NCBI GenBank assembly: GCA_016124615.1 | Contig: WGNF01000004.1 | Location: 186,001 to 250,000 of the forward strand | DNA length: 64,000 bases | Direction: 5' to 3' | DNA from: Paracoccaceae bacterium | GTDB lineage: Bacteria; Pseudomonadota; Alphaproteobacteria; Rhodobacterales; Rhodobacteraceae | Shown here: positions 9,141-17,710 of the stretch, one piece after another | How positions within the stretch are numbered: position 1 is the stretch's first letter | How the letters are laid out: each line of letters begins with the position of its first letter | The notes under the pieces: model-generated | Told to the model about the DNA's origin: nothing | What the model saw: only the letters and a program-made list of their open reading frames with translations | The model's database searches: none | Translations under genes and position numbers: made by a program

Positions 9141-9696
9141 TATGCACCTGTGTGCCGACCTTGGCGCGCTTGAACAAGTCGGTGATGTCCTCGTTGTAAA
9201 GCCCGATGCAGCCGTCCGAGGATTTGCGCCCGATCTTGCGGGTGTCCTGGGTGCCGTGCACGCGGTAGTACTGCCAGCTGAGGTAAAGCGCGAAGGGCCC
9301 AAGCGGGTTGTCGGGCCCCGGCCCGACCACGGCGGGCAGCCAGGGCATCCGCTGCCGCATCGAAGGGGTCGGCCGCCAGGTGGGGCCGACGACCTTCTCG
9401 ACCACCTCGGTCATGCCGGTCCGGGTCAGATCCGGGCTGCCGGGCACCGAGCAGGGGAACAGCAGATAGGTCGCCTCATCCTCGGACCAGAAATGCACCG
9501 CGCGCGATTGTGTATCGGCAAGAATCGCGCCGTGGCGCAGGCTGGGGAAGTAGTCTTTCCAGGCTTTGGCGCGGAAACTCGATATGTTGGCATCCACCCC
9601 GGCGTCATCGGCGCGAACGAGTGACGGCGCCGCGAGCCCCGCGGCGGCAAGGGTGGCGCCCAGCATGAACGTCCGGCGGTGGAGGGTCTGAGTCAT
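9133..9696 (-). CDS. L,D-transpeptidase (YkuD domain) with Tat signal
   Basis: Exported cysteine transpeptidase of the ErfK/YbiS/YkuD family (187 aa), which makes 3-3 peptidoglycan cross-links or attaches proteins to the wall. The N-terminus HRRTFMLGATLAAAG is a twin-arginine signal followed by a cleavage region ending near ALVRA-like residues (about 29). The catalytic motif is present: His147 in YRVHGT and Cys163 in SSDGCIGL. The usual form is SHGCIRL, so the Arg after Ile is Gly here. No LysM or other wall-binding domain is seen. The gene precedes a 493-bp intergenic region. Confidence 0.9.
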   Translation of the reverse strand: MTQTLHRRTFMLGATLAAAGLAAPSLVRADDAGVDANISSFRAKAWKDYFPSLRHGAILADTQSRAVHFWSEDEATYLLFPCSVPGSPDLTRTGMTEVVEKVVGPTWRPTPSMRQRMPWLPAVVGPGPDNPLGPFALYLSWQYYRVHGTQDTRKIGRKSSDGCIGLYNEDITDLFKRAKVGTQVHII

Positions 9697-9859
9697 TACA
9701 TGCCTCTTTCAGAATATTTCAGATGTATGGATTGCATCCCAGCCCGCCGGGGGCAAGTCACGACGCCGTGCGGCCGGATGCGACAGCCGCATGACAGCGC
9801 GGTCGTTACGCAACCGCAATAAAACCGACAAACGTTCGATTCCTGCGGCGTCTACGGTC

Positions 9860-10023
9860 TTGCCTTGCGGATTCGTCCGCGGTGCCCGGAAGGTCCCGTC
9901 CCCACCTTCCCCAAGTGCGGTGTGCCTTTCCCCGGGCCGCCGCCGACCCCGGGCGCCGGTGGTCCCATGCGCTTACCCCGGCCATGACCGCCTGCCCCCG
10001 GCCCACGCCGGGGGTTTCTTTTT
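9860..10023 (+). ncRNA. Candidate structured small RNA ending in an intrinsic terminator
   Basis: The 493-bp gap between two divergently transcribed genes holds a run of strong helices on the plus strand. These are a UUCG-capped hairpin (GCGGA 9867-9871 with TCCGC 9876-9880), a 7-bp hairpin (GGAAGGT 9888-9894 with ACCTTCC 9904-9910), and a terminator at 9995-10023. No convincing protein is encoded. The 3' end is set by the terminator. The 5' end is a guess and could be as early as about 9800. I could not match it to 6S, SRP, RNase P or tmRNA from memory. It could also be a leader, but the next gene starts 166 nt past the terminator. Confidence 0.45.
9995..10023 (+). terminator. Rho-independent terminator in the 9.7-10.2 kb gap
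   Basis: CCCCCGGC (9995-10002) pairs with GCCGGGGG (10007-10014) across a 4-nt loop, followed by TTTCTTTTT. No plus-strand gene ends upstream within the gap, so it most likely ends a non-coding transcript. Confidence 0.8.
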
Positions 10024-10189
10024 GCCATCTCCCGATGGCATGGAGGCCGCATCACAAGAGGCCCCGCGTGATCGCGCTGTCTCGCCGCCGCCGTTTCCTG
10101 CGCTGCCGCACAGATCGGCTGCGCCAATGCGACTCACACAACCGCGCAAAACCGCCTATTTTGAGTGAAAGAATTTGCAGGAGCCCGCA

Positions 10190-10678
10190 ATGCCCACCGC
10201 CGTAAACCCCGCCACCCGCATCGGCCACGTCCACCTGAAGGTGGCCGACCTCGACCGCGCCATCGCCTTCTATTCCGGCGTGCTCGGCTTCGAATTGCAG
10301 CAAAGGTTCGGCAGTCAGGCCGCATTCCTTTCGGCGGGCGGCTATCACCACCACATCGGCTTGAACACGTGGGAGAGCAAAGGCGGCACCCCGGCGCCGC
10401 GCGGCCATACCGGGCTTTACCACACCGCGTTCCTCTACCCCGATCGGGCCAGCCTTGCCGATGCGCTGTGGCGGGTGGCGCAGGCCGGAATTCCACTCGA
10501 CGGTGCCGCCGATCACGGCGTGTCCGAGGCGATCTATCTGCACGATCCGGATGGCAACGGGGTGGAGCTTTACCGCGACCGGCCCGAGGAGGAATGGCCG
10601 CGCAACGCCGACGGCTCTCTTGCCATGAACAACGCCCCGCTTGACCTGCAGGCGCTGCTGGCCGAACGGATCGCCTGA
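10190..10678 (+). CDS. VOC-superfamily protein (glyoxalase/extradiol dioxygenase fold)
   Basis: Small metal-enzyme-fold protein (162 aa) starting with the classic IGHVHLKVADLDRAIAFYSGVLGFEL signature of the vicinal-oxygen-chelate family. A later YLHDPDGNGVELYRDRP segment carries the conserved metal-ligand Glu. The conserved His in HVHL, a His-rich GGYHHHIGLN stretch and that Glu are candidate metal ligands. The ATG at 10190 is preceded by GCAGGAG. Substrate cannot be told from sequence; related proteins include catechol-2,3-dioxygenase-like and glyoxalase-like enzymes. Confidence 0.85.
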   Translation: MPTAVNPATRIGHVHLKVADLDRAIAFYSGVLGFELQQRFGSQAAFLSAGGYHHHIGLNTWESKGGTPAPRGHTGLYHTAFLYPDRASLADALWRVAQAGIPLDGAADHGVSEAIYLHDPDGNGVELYRDRPEEEWPRNADGSLAMNNAPLDLQALLAERIA

Positions 10679-10748
10679 CCGCGACCCCGTCACACTTGCC
10701 AGACCCGTCATGGATCGGCGATGATCCCCCGATCTTGGGGAGACCATC

Positions 10749-11204
10749 ATGCGCAAGTTCCTTGTCGTGCTCGACGACAGCCGAGAATGCCTGAACGCCA
10801 TGCGCTTTGCCGCATTCCGCGCCGCCCGTACGCAGGGCGGCGTGACCATCCTGTCGGTGATTCCACCGGAGGAATTCAAATACTGGACCGGCGTGACCGA
10901 CATCATGCGCGCCGAAGCGCGCGAGCGGATCGAGGCGCATTTCGAAGTCTTCGCCAAATGGATGCGCACCGGCCACGGCGTGGAGCCCGATCTGGTGATC
11001 CGCGAGGGCGAGCCGGTGACGGAAATTCTTGCCCATATCCGCGAAGACCCAGAAATCGGCGTGCTGGTGCTGGGCGCCGGCAGCGACAAGAGCGGGCCGG
11101 GCAAACTGGTGACCCAGCTTTCGAAGTCGTCCGGCAGCCTGCCGATCCCGATCACCATCGTGCCGGGCGAAATGTCAAAAGAGCGGCTGGAGGCGATCAC
11201 CTGA
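10749..11204 (+). CDS. Universal stress protein (UspA family)
   Basis: A 151-aa cytoplasmic USP-fold protein beginning MRKFLVVLDDSRECLNAMRFA, the usual first strand and helix. The C-terminal LVLGAGSDKSGPGKLV resembles the G2xG9xG(S/T) ATP-binding loop. It is preceded by a GGGAGA site and followed after 73 nt by the Nfu gene. Role in stress survival is inferred from the family. Confidence 0.88.
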   Translation: MRKFLVVLDDSRECLNAMRFAAFRAARTQGGVTILSVIPPEEFKYWTGVTDIMRAEARERIEAHFEVFAKWMRTGHGVEPDLVIREGEPVTEILAHIREDPEIGVLVLGAGSDKSGPGKLVTQLSKSSGSLPIPITIVPGEMSKERLEAIT

Positions 11205-11277
11205 TCGCGGCGCCTCGCCGCAATTGACTTTGCCGCCCCCGAGGAGCATATCCGACCATAACAGTCGGAGATTTCCC

Positions 11278-11835
11278 ATGTTCATCCAGACCGAATCCAC
11301 CCCGAACCCCGCCACGCTGATGTTCCTGCCCGGCCAGACCGTGCTGGAAACCGGAACCGCCGATTTCGCCTCGGTCGAGTCGGCCGTCACCTCGCCGCTG
11401 GCACGGCGGGTGTTTTCGGCGGGTGGCGTGACCGGCGTCTTCCTTGGCCGCGACTTCGTCACCGTGACGAAGGAAGAGGCGCTGGACTGGTCGCATGTGA
11501 AACCCGCCATTCTTGGCGCGATCATGGAGCATTTCCAGTCCGGCGAGCCCGCGATCGAAGGGATCCAAGAGAGCGACCATGCCGATCAGGATGGGCCGGA
11601 TTCCGAGATCATCACGCAGATCAAAGAGTTGCTGGATACCCGCGTGCGCCCGGCCGTGGCCAATGACGGCGGCGACATCACCTTCCGCGGCTTCGATCGC
11701 GGCATCGTCTATCTGCACATGAAGGGCGCCTGCGCGGGCTGCCCGTCCTCGACCCTGACGCTGAAGATGGGCATCGAGAACCTGCTGCGCCACTATATTC
11801 CAGAAGTGGTCGAGGTTCGCGCCGTCGCCGCCTGA
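11278..11835 (+). CDS. Fe-S cluster carrier protein, NifU/Nfu family
   Basis: A 185-aa Fe-S cluster carrier with two domains. The N-terminal Nfu_N domain is MFIQTESTPNPATLMFLPG. The C-terminal NifU domain (about residues 105-180) has the cluster-binding CAGC motif. It delivers 4Fe-4S clusters to client enzymes. ATG at 11278 matches the family's invariant N-terminus, so the longer open frame from 11224 is not used. TTGACT at 11224-11229 may be a -35 element. It is followed closely by tsaB and rimI, a common alphaproteobacterial order. Confidence 0.94.
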   Translation: MFIQTESTPNPATLMFLPGQTVLETGTADFASVESAVTSPLARRVFSAGGVTGVFLGRDFVTVTKEEALDWSHVKPAILGAIMEHFQSGEPAIEGIQESDHADQDGPDSEIITQIKELLDTRVRPAVANDGGDITFRGFDRGIVYLHMKGACAGCPSSTLTLKMGIENLLRHYIPEVVEVRAVAA

Positions 11836-11838
11836 GCC

Positions 11839-12468
11839 TTGGCCGCGCCGCTGATCCTTGCGTTTGATACCTCGGCCGCGTTCTGCGCGGCCGCGGTGCT
11901 TTTGGACGACCGGGTGCTGGCCGCCGCTGAAGAACCGATGGCAATGGGGCAGGCCGAACGCCTGATGCCGCTGCTGGCAGAGTTGCTGGCGATGGCGGGC
12001 GCGGGCTGGCGCGATCTGGCGGCCATCGGCGTCGGCACCGGGCCGGGCAACTTCACCGGCGTGCGGCTGTCGGTCTCGGCGGCACGCGGGCTGGCACTGT
12101 CGCTGGGCCGCCCCGCCATCGGCGTGACGCGGCTGGAGGCGCTGGCCGAGGGCCTGCCACAGCCCCTTGCGGTGATCGAGGATGCCCGACGCGGCGCGCT
12201 TTACCTGCAACGGTTCGGCCCCACCACAGCCGCCGAACTCGTGGAACCAGACTCCCTGCCCGACCTTGGCGCCCTGCCCCGCACCGGGGGCGGCGCGGCG
12301 CTGATCCCCGGCGGGGTGATCCTGCCCCCGGCGATGCCGCTGGCGGTCGCCATCGCCCGCATCACCGCGCGCCGTCTGGGCACGCCGCAACCGCGCCCGG
12401 CCCCGCTTTATCTGCGCGCGGCCGATGCGGCGGTGTCATCCGATCCGCCCCCGGTCATTTTGTCGTGA
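11839..12468 (+). CDS. tsaB: tRNA threonylcarbamoyladenosine biosynthesis protein TsaB
   Basis: Partner of TsaD in making the t6A37 modification of ANN-decoding tRNAs (209 aa). It starts ILAFDTSAAFCAAAVL, with the ASKHA-fold first strand, and contains GVGTGPGNFTGVRLSVSAARGLALSL, the hallmark of TsaB/YeaZ. Translation appears to begin at TTG 11839, three bases after the Nfu stop. Its stop overlaps the rimI start by 4 nt, indicating translational coupling. Confidence 0.94.
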   Translation: MAAPLILAFDTSAAFCAAAVLLDDRVLAAAEEPMAMGQAERLMPLLAELLAMAGAGWRDLAAIGVGTGPGNFTGVRLSVSAARGLALSLGRPAIGVTRLEALAEGLPQPLAVIEDARRGALYLQRFGPTTAAELVEPDSLPDLGALPRTGGGAALIPGGVILPPAMPLAVAIARITARRLGTPQPRPAPLYLRAADAAVSSDPPPVILS

Positions 12469-12875
12469 CCCCCGAGGCGCTGGCCGCGCTGCACGCGCAG
12501 GGCTTCACCACCCCCCGCCCCTGGTCCGCCGCCGAGATCGCGGGCCTGCTGGCCATGCCCGGCACCTTCGTCACCGGCGACGCGCGCGGCTTTGCGATGG
12601 GCCGCGTTGTGCTGGACGAGGCGGAACTGCTGACACTCGTCACCGCGCCGCACCATCGACGGCAGGGCCTTGGCCGCGCCCTTCTGGCGGCGTTCGAGGC
12701 GGAAGCGCGCGACCGGGGCGCAACACGCGCGTTTCTGGAGGTTGCGGCCGACAACATCGCGGCGCAGGCGCTCTACCGTGGCGCGGGCTGGGCCGCGGAC
12801 GGGCTGCGGCGCGGCTACTATCACCGGCCCGACGGCAGGCGGATTGACGCGATCCTGTTTTCAAGGCCGCTCTGA
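12465..12875 (+). CDS. rimI: GNAT acetyltransferase, probable ribosomal S18-alanine N-acetyltransferase RimI
   Basis: A 136-aa GNAT enzyme. The acetyl-CoA site is HHRRQGLGRALL (RxxGxG/A), followed by FLEVAADNIAAQALYRGAGW, which is characteristic of RimI. GTG start at 12465 overlaps the tsaB stop. RimI acetylates the N-terminus of ribosomal protein S18; the tsaB-rimI pairing supports the assignment over a generic GNAT. A short hairpin follows. Confidence 0.88.
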   Translation: MTPEALAALHAQGFTTPRPWSAAEIAGLLAMPGTFVTGDARGFAMGRVVLDEAELLTLVTAPHHRRQGLGRALLAAFEAEARDRGATRAFLEVAADNIAAQALYRGAGWAADGLRRGYYHRPDGRRIDAILFSRPL

Positions 12876-12886
12876 GGGCGGTAACG

Positions 12887-12903
12887 CCTGCCAATCCGGC
12901 AGG
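12887..12903 (+). terminator. Weak hairpin after rimI
   Basis: CCTGCC pairs with GGCAGG across AATCC, followed by TTTATC. The stem is only 6 bp and the T-run short, so termination of the nfu-tsaB-rimI transcript here is a modest inference. Confidence 0.35.
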
Positions 12904-12951
12904 TTTATCATTCGGTCAAAGATTGCCCCCCGCGACGCGCAAGATGCCACT

Positions 12952-12965
12952 TGACCGTCCGGTCA
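12952..12965. promoter_or_regulatory. Palindromic candidate operator upstream of nucleoside ABC operon
   Basis: A perfect 6-2-6 inverted repeat (TGACCG, TC, CGGTCA) lies about 104 bp before the binding-protein start. A further CGGTCAA half-site is near 12912. The size suits a TetR- or GntR-type regulator. No regulator gene is adjacent. Confidence 0.45.
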
Positions 12966-13068
12966 GGCTGCGGCCTTATTCCCCCATGATCCGCCACAGA
13001 GCGGCACACCGACGGGGCCCCTTCGCCCGAAGGCGAACGGCCAGACCACCAACCGGGAGAACCATTCC

Positions 13069-14058
13069 ATGAGCTTGATGACCAAATTCCTCGGCGCCGC
13101 TGCGACCCTGGCGCTGACCGCGGGTGCCGCGCTGGCCGATCCCGCGATCATCTACGACCTTGGCGGCAAGTACGACAAATCCTTCAACGAGGCCGCCTTC
13201 CACGGCGCCGAACGCTGGGCCAAGGATACCGGCGGCAAGTTCAAGGAAATCGAGATGCAATCGGAAGCCCAGCGCGAACAGGCGCTGCGCCGTCTGGCCG
13301 AAGCGGGCGCCAACCCGATCGTGATGACGGGCTTCGCCTTCGGTGACGTGCTGAACAAGGTGGCCCCCGACTTCCCCAAGACCAAGTTCGCCATCGTCGA
13401 CATGGTGGTTGACCAGCCGAACGTGCAATCGGTGGTCTTCACCGAAGAGCAGGGGTCTTACCTTGTCGGCATCATGGCCGCGATGGCCTCGAAGACTGGC
13501 ACCGTCGGCTTCATCGGCGGCATGGACATTCCTTTGATCCGCAAGTTCGAATGCGGCTATGCTCAGGGCGTGAAAGCGGCCAACCCGAACGCCAAGCTGG
13601 TCATGAACATGACCGGCACCACGCCGACCGCGTGGAACGACCCGGTGAAGGGCGGCGAACTGGCCAAGGCGCAGATCAGCCAGGGCGCCGACGTGATCTA
13701 TGCGGCGGCGGGCGGCACCGGCGTCGGCGTGCTGCAGGCGGCGGCGGATGCCAAGATCCTGTCGATCGGCGTCGACAGCGACCAGAACTACATGCACCCC
13801 GGCCAAGTGCTGACCTCGATGACCAAGCGCGTCGACAATGCCGTCTACGAGGCGTTCAAGGCGGGCGCCGACCTGACGCCCGGCGTCAAGGTCATGGACC
13901 TGAAGGCGGGCGGCGTCGCCCCGGCGATGGATGACTACAACGCCAAGCTGGTGACGCCCGAGATGAAGGCCGCCGTGGACAAGGCGACCGCCGGGATCGA
14001 GGACGGCACCATCAAGGTGCACGACTACACCACCGACAACACCTGCCCCGTGAACTGA
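13069..14058 (+). CDS. BMP-family ABC transporter substrate-binding protein (purine nucleoside type)
   Basis: Periplasmic binding protein (329 aa) of the Bmp/PnrA/TmpC family, which bind nucleosides. A Sec signal peptide with hydrophobic core AATLALTAGAALA is cleaved near residue 23. The mature protein starts AIIYDLGGKYDKSFNEAAF, where family members carry the conserved D...KSFN motif. GFAFGDVL and GFIGGMDIPLIRKFECGY are also typical. A CGGGAGAACC site precedes the ATG. A UTR hairpin (TTCGCC/GGCGAA near 13020-13035) is present. It heads a five-gene operon ending in a nucleoside phosphorylase, which supports nucleoside rather than sugar uptake. Confidence 0.93.
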   Translation: MSLMTKFLGAAATLALTAGAALADPAIIYDLGGKYDKSFNEAAFHGAERWAKDTGGKFKEIEMQSEAQREQALRRLAEAGANPIVMTGFAFGDVLNKVAPDFPKTKFAIVDMVVDQPNVQSVVFTEEQGSYLVGIMAAMASKTGTVGFIGGMDIPLIRKFECGYAQGVKAANPNAKLVMNMTGTTPTAWNDPVKGGELAKAQISQGADVIYAAAGGTGVGVLQAAADAKILSIGVDSDQNYMHPGQVLTSMTKRVDNAVYEAFKAGADLTPGVKVMDLKAGGVAPAMDDYNAKLVTPEMKAAVDKATAGIEDGTIKVHDYTTDNTCPVN

Positions 14059-14070
14059 GGCAGGCGGCAC

Positions 14071-15651
14071 ATGGCAAAGGGTAACACCTCGGGGCGGCAG
14101 GAAACTGCCGCCCCGGCCACATCCATTCCGGCCATCGAACTGCGCGGAATCTCCAAGGCGTTCGGGCCGGTGCAGGCCAACAAGGACATCTCGATCAGCG
14201 TCGCCACCGGCGCGATCCACGGCATCATCGGCGAGAACGGGGCGGGAAAGTCCACCCTGATGTCGATCCTCTACGGCTTCTACAAAGCCGACGCGGGCGA
14301 GATCGTCATCAATGGCAAGACCGCGCATATCCCCGACAGTCAGGCCGCGATCCGGGCGGGCATCGGCATGGTGTTCCAGCACTTCAAGCTGGTGCAGAAC
14401 TTCACCGTGCTGGAAAACGTCATCCTCGGAGCCGAGGATGGCGCGCTGCTGGGCCCGTCGCTATCGAAGGCGCGCAGGGCGCTGACCGATCTGGCGCGCG
14501 AATATGAGTTGAACGTCGATCCCGATGCGCTGATCGAGAACCTTTCCGTCGGGCATCAACAGCGGGTGGAGATCCTCAAGGCACTTTACCGGCAGGCCGA
14601 CATCCTGATTCTGGACGAGCCCACCGGGGTGCTGACCCCGGCCGAGGCCGACCACCTGTTCCGCATCCTCGCCAACCTGAAGCGCGAGGGGAAAACCATC
14701 ATCCTGATCACCCACAAGCTGCGCGAGATCATGGAGATTACCGATACCGTCAGCGTGATGCGCCGCGGCCAGATGACCGCGACGGTGAAAACGTCTGAAA
14801 CCAGCCCCGAGGCGCTGGCCGAGTTGATGGTGGGCCGCAAGGTGCTGCTGCGGGTGGACAAGAAGCCCGCGACGCCGGGCAAGACCGTACTGGAGGTCGA
14901 AAACCTGCGGGTCACCGACAGCCACGGGGTAGAGCGGCTGAAGGGCGTGTCACTGACCGTGCGGGCGGGCGAGATCGTCGGCATCGCCGGGGTGGCAGGC
15001 AACGGCCAGTCGGAACTGCTGGAGGTGCTGGGTGGCATCGCCCACGGGCAGGGCGTCATCCGCATGAACGGCGAAAGTCTCGACCTGACCGGGCGGCATT
15101 CGGACGGTCAGACCCGGCGCGCCAACGGCATCGCCCATGTGCCCGAGGATCGCCAGCGGCTGGGCCTGATCATGGATTTCGCGGCCTGGGAAAACGTCGC
15201 CTTCGGCTATCACAACGACCCGGCCTATCAGCGCAACATCTTCCTGATGGACAACGCGGCACTGGTGACCGAGACCGCTGCCAAGATGGGCCGCTTCGAT
15301 GTGCGCCCGCCCGATCCGCGCCTGCACGCCAAAAGCTTCTCGGGCGGCAACCAGCAAAAGCTGGTGCTGGCGCGCGAGATCGAGCGCAATCCGGACCTTC
15401 TGCTGGTCGGCCAGCCCACACGCGGCGTCGACATCGGCGCCATCGAGTTCATCCACCAGCAGCTGGTGCGCCTGCGCGACGCGGGCAAGGCGATCCTGCT
15501 GGTCTCGGTGGAACTGGACGAGATCATGAGCCTGTCGGACCGCATCGCGGTGATGTTCGACGGGCGCATCATGGGCGAGCGCCTGCCGGGCCAGACCGAC
15601 GAACGCGAGCTGGGCCTGCTGATGGCGGGCATGAACGGAAAGGCCGCGTGA
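14071..15651 (+). CDS. ABC transporter ATP-binding protein, nucleoside/simple-sugar type, two NBDs
   Basis: Cytoplasmic ATPase (526 aa) carrying two ABC domains in one chain. The first has Walker A GENGAGKST (about residues 54-62), signature LSVGHQQRVEIL and Walker B ILILDEP. The second has a degenerate Walker A, GVAGNGQSELL, lacking the Lys, with signature FSGGNQQKLVLAREI. One canonical and one degenerate P-loop is usual for RbsA/YufO-type ATPases. It lies 12 nt after the binding-protein gene and overlaps the first permease start by one base. Confidence 0.95.
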   Translation: MAKGNTSGRQETAAPATSIPAIELRGISKAFGPVQANKDISISVATGAIHGIIGENGAGKSTLMSILYGFYKADAGEIVINGKTAHIPDSQAAIRAGIGMVFQHFKLVQNFTVLENVILGAEDGALLGPSLSKARRALTDLAREYELNVDPDALIENLSVGHQQRVEILKALYRQADILILDEPTGVLTPAEADHLFRILANLKREGKTIILITHKLREIMEITDTVSVMRRGQMTATVKTSETSPEALAELMVGRKVLLRVDKKPATPGKTVLEVENLRVTDSHGVERLKGVSLTVRAGEIVGIAGVAGNGQSELLEVLGGIAHGQGVIRMNGESLDLTGRHSDGQTRRANGIAHVPEDRQRLGLIMDFAAWENVAFGYHNDPAYQRNIFLMDNAALVTETAAKMGRFDVRPPDPRLHAKSFSGGNQQKLVLAREIERNPDLLLVGQPTRGVDIGAIEFIHQQLVRLRDAGKAILLVSVELDEIMSLSDRIAVMFDGRIMGERLPGQTDERELGLLMAGMNGKAA

Positions 15652-16745
15652 TGGACAGATTGCCAAAATGGGCCGATGCGACGCTGGTGCCGCTGATCTC
15701 GATCCTGATCGCCTTCGTGATCTCGGGGCTGGTCATCCTTGCCATCGGCGAGGATCCGATCAACGCGATGCAGATCATGATCGACGGCGGCCTGGGGTCG
15801 ACCTACGGCTGGGGCTACACGCTCTACTACGCCACCAACTTCATCTTCACCGGCCTGTCGGTCGCCATCGCGTTTCATGCCGGCCTTTTCAACATCGGCG
15901 GCGACGGGCAGGCGCAACTGGGCGGCCTGGGTGTCACGCTGGTGTGCCTGATGGTGCCCTGGCCGAACTGGTGGCTGGCGCTGATCTTCGCCTCGCTGGC
16001 CGGGGCGGCGTTTGGGGCGGCCTGGGCGGCGATTCCGGCGTGGTTGCAGGCCAAGCGCGGCAGCCACATCGTGATCACCACCATCATGTTCAACTTCATC
16101 GCCTCGGCGCTGCTGAACTACCTGCTGGTGAACGTGCTGCGCCCGATCGGCACGATGGACCCGGCGTCGGCCAACTTCCCGAAAACGGTGGCGATCCCGC
16201 ATCTGGGCGACATGCTGCGCGGCATGGGCATTCCGTTTGCCAAGGGCACGCCCGCAAACATCACCCTGCTGATCGGCTTGTTGGCCTGCCTCCTGATCTG
16301 GGCGCTGATCTGGCACACCCGCTTTGGCTTTGCCCTGCGCGCCTTCGGCAAGTCGGAACCGGCCGCGCGCTATGCGGGCATCCGGCCGGTCAGGATCACG
16401 ATGTATGCCATGCTGATCTCGGGCGCGCTGGCGGGCCTGATGTCGATCAACAACGTGATGGGCGAAAGCGGGCGGTTGGTGCTGAACTCATCCGAAGGGG
16501 CGGGGTTCATCGGCATCGCGGTGGCGCTGATGGGCCGCTCGCATCCGCTGGGCGTGCTGCTGGCGGCGATCCTGTTCGGGTTCCTGTATCAGGGCGGGGC
16601 AGAGCTTTCGATGGATACCTCGATCCCGCCGCAGCTGATCTGGGTGATTCAGGCGCTGGTGATCCTGTTCACCGGGGCGCTGGATAACATGGTTCGGATG
16701 CCGGTCGAGGCCGTGTTCCGCAAATTCGGAAAGCGGAGGACGTGA
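15651..16745 (+). CDS. ABC transporter permease (YufP/NupP type)
   Basis: Inner-membrane permease (364 aa, about 9-10 hydrophobic helices) of the BPD_transp_2 family. Typical segments are FHAGLFNIGGDGQAQLGGLG near residue 80 and RAFGKSEPAARYAGI near 235. A GTG one codon earlier is also open, but ATG at 15651 overlaps the previous stop (TGATG). Forms the channel with the next gene product. Confidence 0.94.
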   Translation: MDRLPKWADATLVPLISILIAFVISGLVILAIGEDPINAMQIMIDGGLGSTYGWGYTLYYATNFIFTGLSVAIAFHAGLFNIGGDGQAQLGGLGVTLVCLMVPWPNWWLALIFASLAGAAFGAAWAAIPAWLQAKRGSHIVITTIMFNFIASALLNYLLVNVLRPIGTMDPASANFPKTVAIPHLGDMLRGMGIPFAKGTPANITLLIGLLACLLIWALIWHTRFGFALRAFGKSEPAARYAGIRPVRITMYAMLISGALAGLMSINNVMGESGRLVLNSSEGAGFIGIAVALMGRSHPLGVLLAAILFGFLYQGGAELSMDTSIPPQLIWVIQALVILFTGALDNMVRMPVEAVFRKFGKRRT

Positions 16746-17710
16746 TGTCGTTCGACACCCTCATCTCGATCCTCGACAGCACGGTGCGGCTGGGCACGCC
16801 CTTGTTGCTGGCCTGCCTTGCCGGGCTTTTTTCCGAACGCTCGGGCGTGTTCGACATCGGGCTGGAAGGCAAGATGCTGGTTGCGGCCTTCCTGTCGGCG
16901 GCCGTCGCCTACATGACCGGCAGCGCCTGGCTGGGCCTGCTGGCCGGTATCGCGGGGTCGATGGCGTTTTCGCTGATCCACGGGTTGGCCTCGATCACCT
17001 TCCGCGGCAACCAGCTGATTTCCGGCGTGGCGATCAACATGCTGGCGTCGGGGCTGACGGTGCTGGTCGGGCAGAACTGGTTCCACCTGGGCGGCGGCAC
17101 CCCGGCGCTGACCGGCGCGGGGCGGTTTCAGGACATTGAGTTACCCTTTGCCGCGGCGCTGAAAGGCGTGCCGGTGCTGGGGCCGATCTATGACCAGCTG
17201 ATTTCGGGCCACTCGATCCTTGTCTATGCCGCCTTCCTTGCCGTCCCCGGCACCTGGTGGGTGCTCTACAAGACGCGCTTTGGCCTGCGGCTGCGCGCGG
17301 TCGGTGAAAACCCGGCGGCGGTCGATACCGCCGGTGTTTCGGTCGTCGGCCTGCGCTATGGCGCGATCTGCATCGCGGGCATCCTGTGCGGCGTGGCGGG
17401 CAGCTATCTATCAACCTCGCTCGCGGCCAGCTTCGGGCGCGAGATGACGGCGGGGCGCGGCTTTATCGCGCTGGCCGCACTGATCTTCGCCAAGTGGCGG
17501 CCGTGGTATGCGCTGGGGGCGACGATGCTGTTCGGTTTCCTCGCCGCCCTGTCGAACCGCTATCAGACCATCGACCTCGGGTTTCTGGTGATCCCGAACC
17601 AGTTCATGGACGCGCTCCCCTATATCCTGACCGTGGTCATCCTTGCCGGCTTCGTCGGCAAGGCGATCCCGCCCCGCGCCGGAGGCGAGCCCTATGTCAA
17701 GGAACGCTGA
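16745..17710 (+). CDS. ABC transporter permease (YufQ/NupQ type)
   Basis: Second inner-membrane permease (321 aa) of the importer. It contains RSGVFDIGLEGKMLVAAF, the conserved BPD_transp_2 element, and LRAVGENPAAVDTAGVSV. The upstream stop overlaps the start region (GTGATG); ATG 16745 was chosen, with GTG 16742 possible. Its 3' end overlaps the phosphorylase gene by 17 nt. Confidence 0.94.
   Translation: MSFDTLISILDSTVRLGTPLLLACLAGLFSERSGVFDIGLEGKMLVAAFLSAAVAYMTGSAWLGLLAGIAGSMAFSLIHGLASITFRGNQLISGVAINMLASGLTVLVGQNWFHLGGGTPALTGAGRFQDIELPFAAALKGVPVLGPIYDQLISGHSILVYAAFLAVPGTWWVLYKTRFGLRLRAVGENPAAVDTAGVSVVGLRYGAICIAGILCGVAGSYLSTSLAASFGREMTAGRGFIALAALIFAKWRPWYALGATMLFGFLAALSNRYQTIDLGFLVIPNQFMDALPYILTVVILAGFVGKAIPPRAGGEPYVKER

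Noticed and set aside
9820..10023. 6S RNA, SRP RNA or RNase P RNA identity for the structured RNA
   Set aside because: I could not find the diagnostic conserved blocks of SRP or RNase P RNA, and a 6S match from memory was not convincing.
9791..10168. Open frames in the 9.7-10.2 kb gap
   Set aside because: Arg/Pro-rich translations, no ribosome site, and they run across strong hairpins and a terminator.
15000..15060. Degenerate second Walker A in the ABC ATPase as a loss-of-function mutation
   Set aside because: Two-domain sugar/nucleoside ABC ATPases usually have a degenerate second P-loop.
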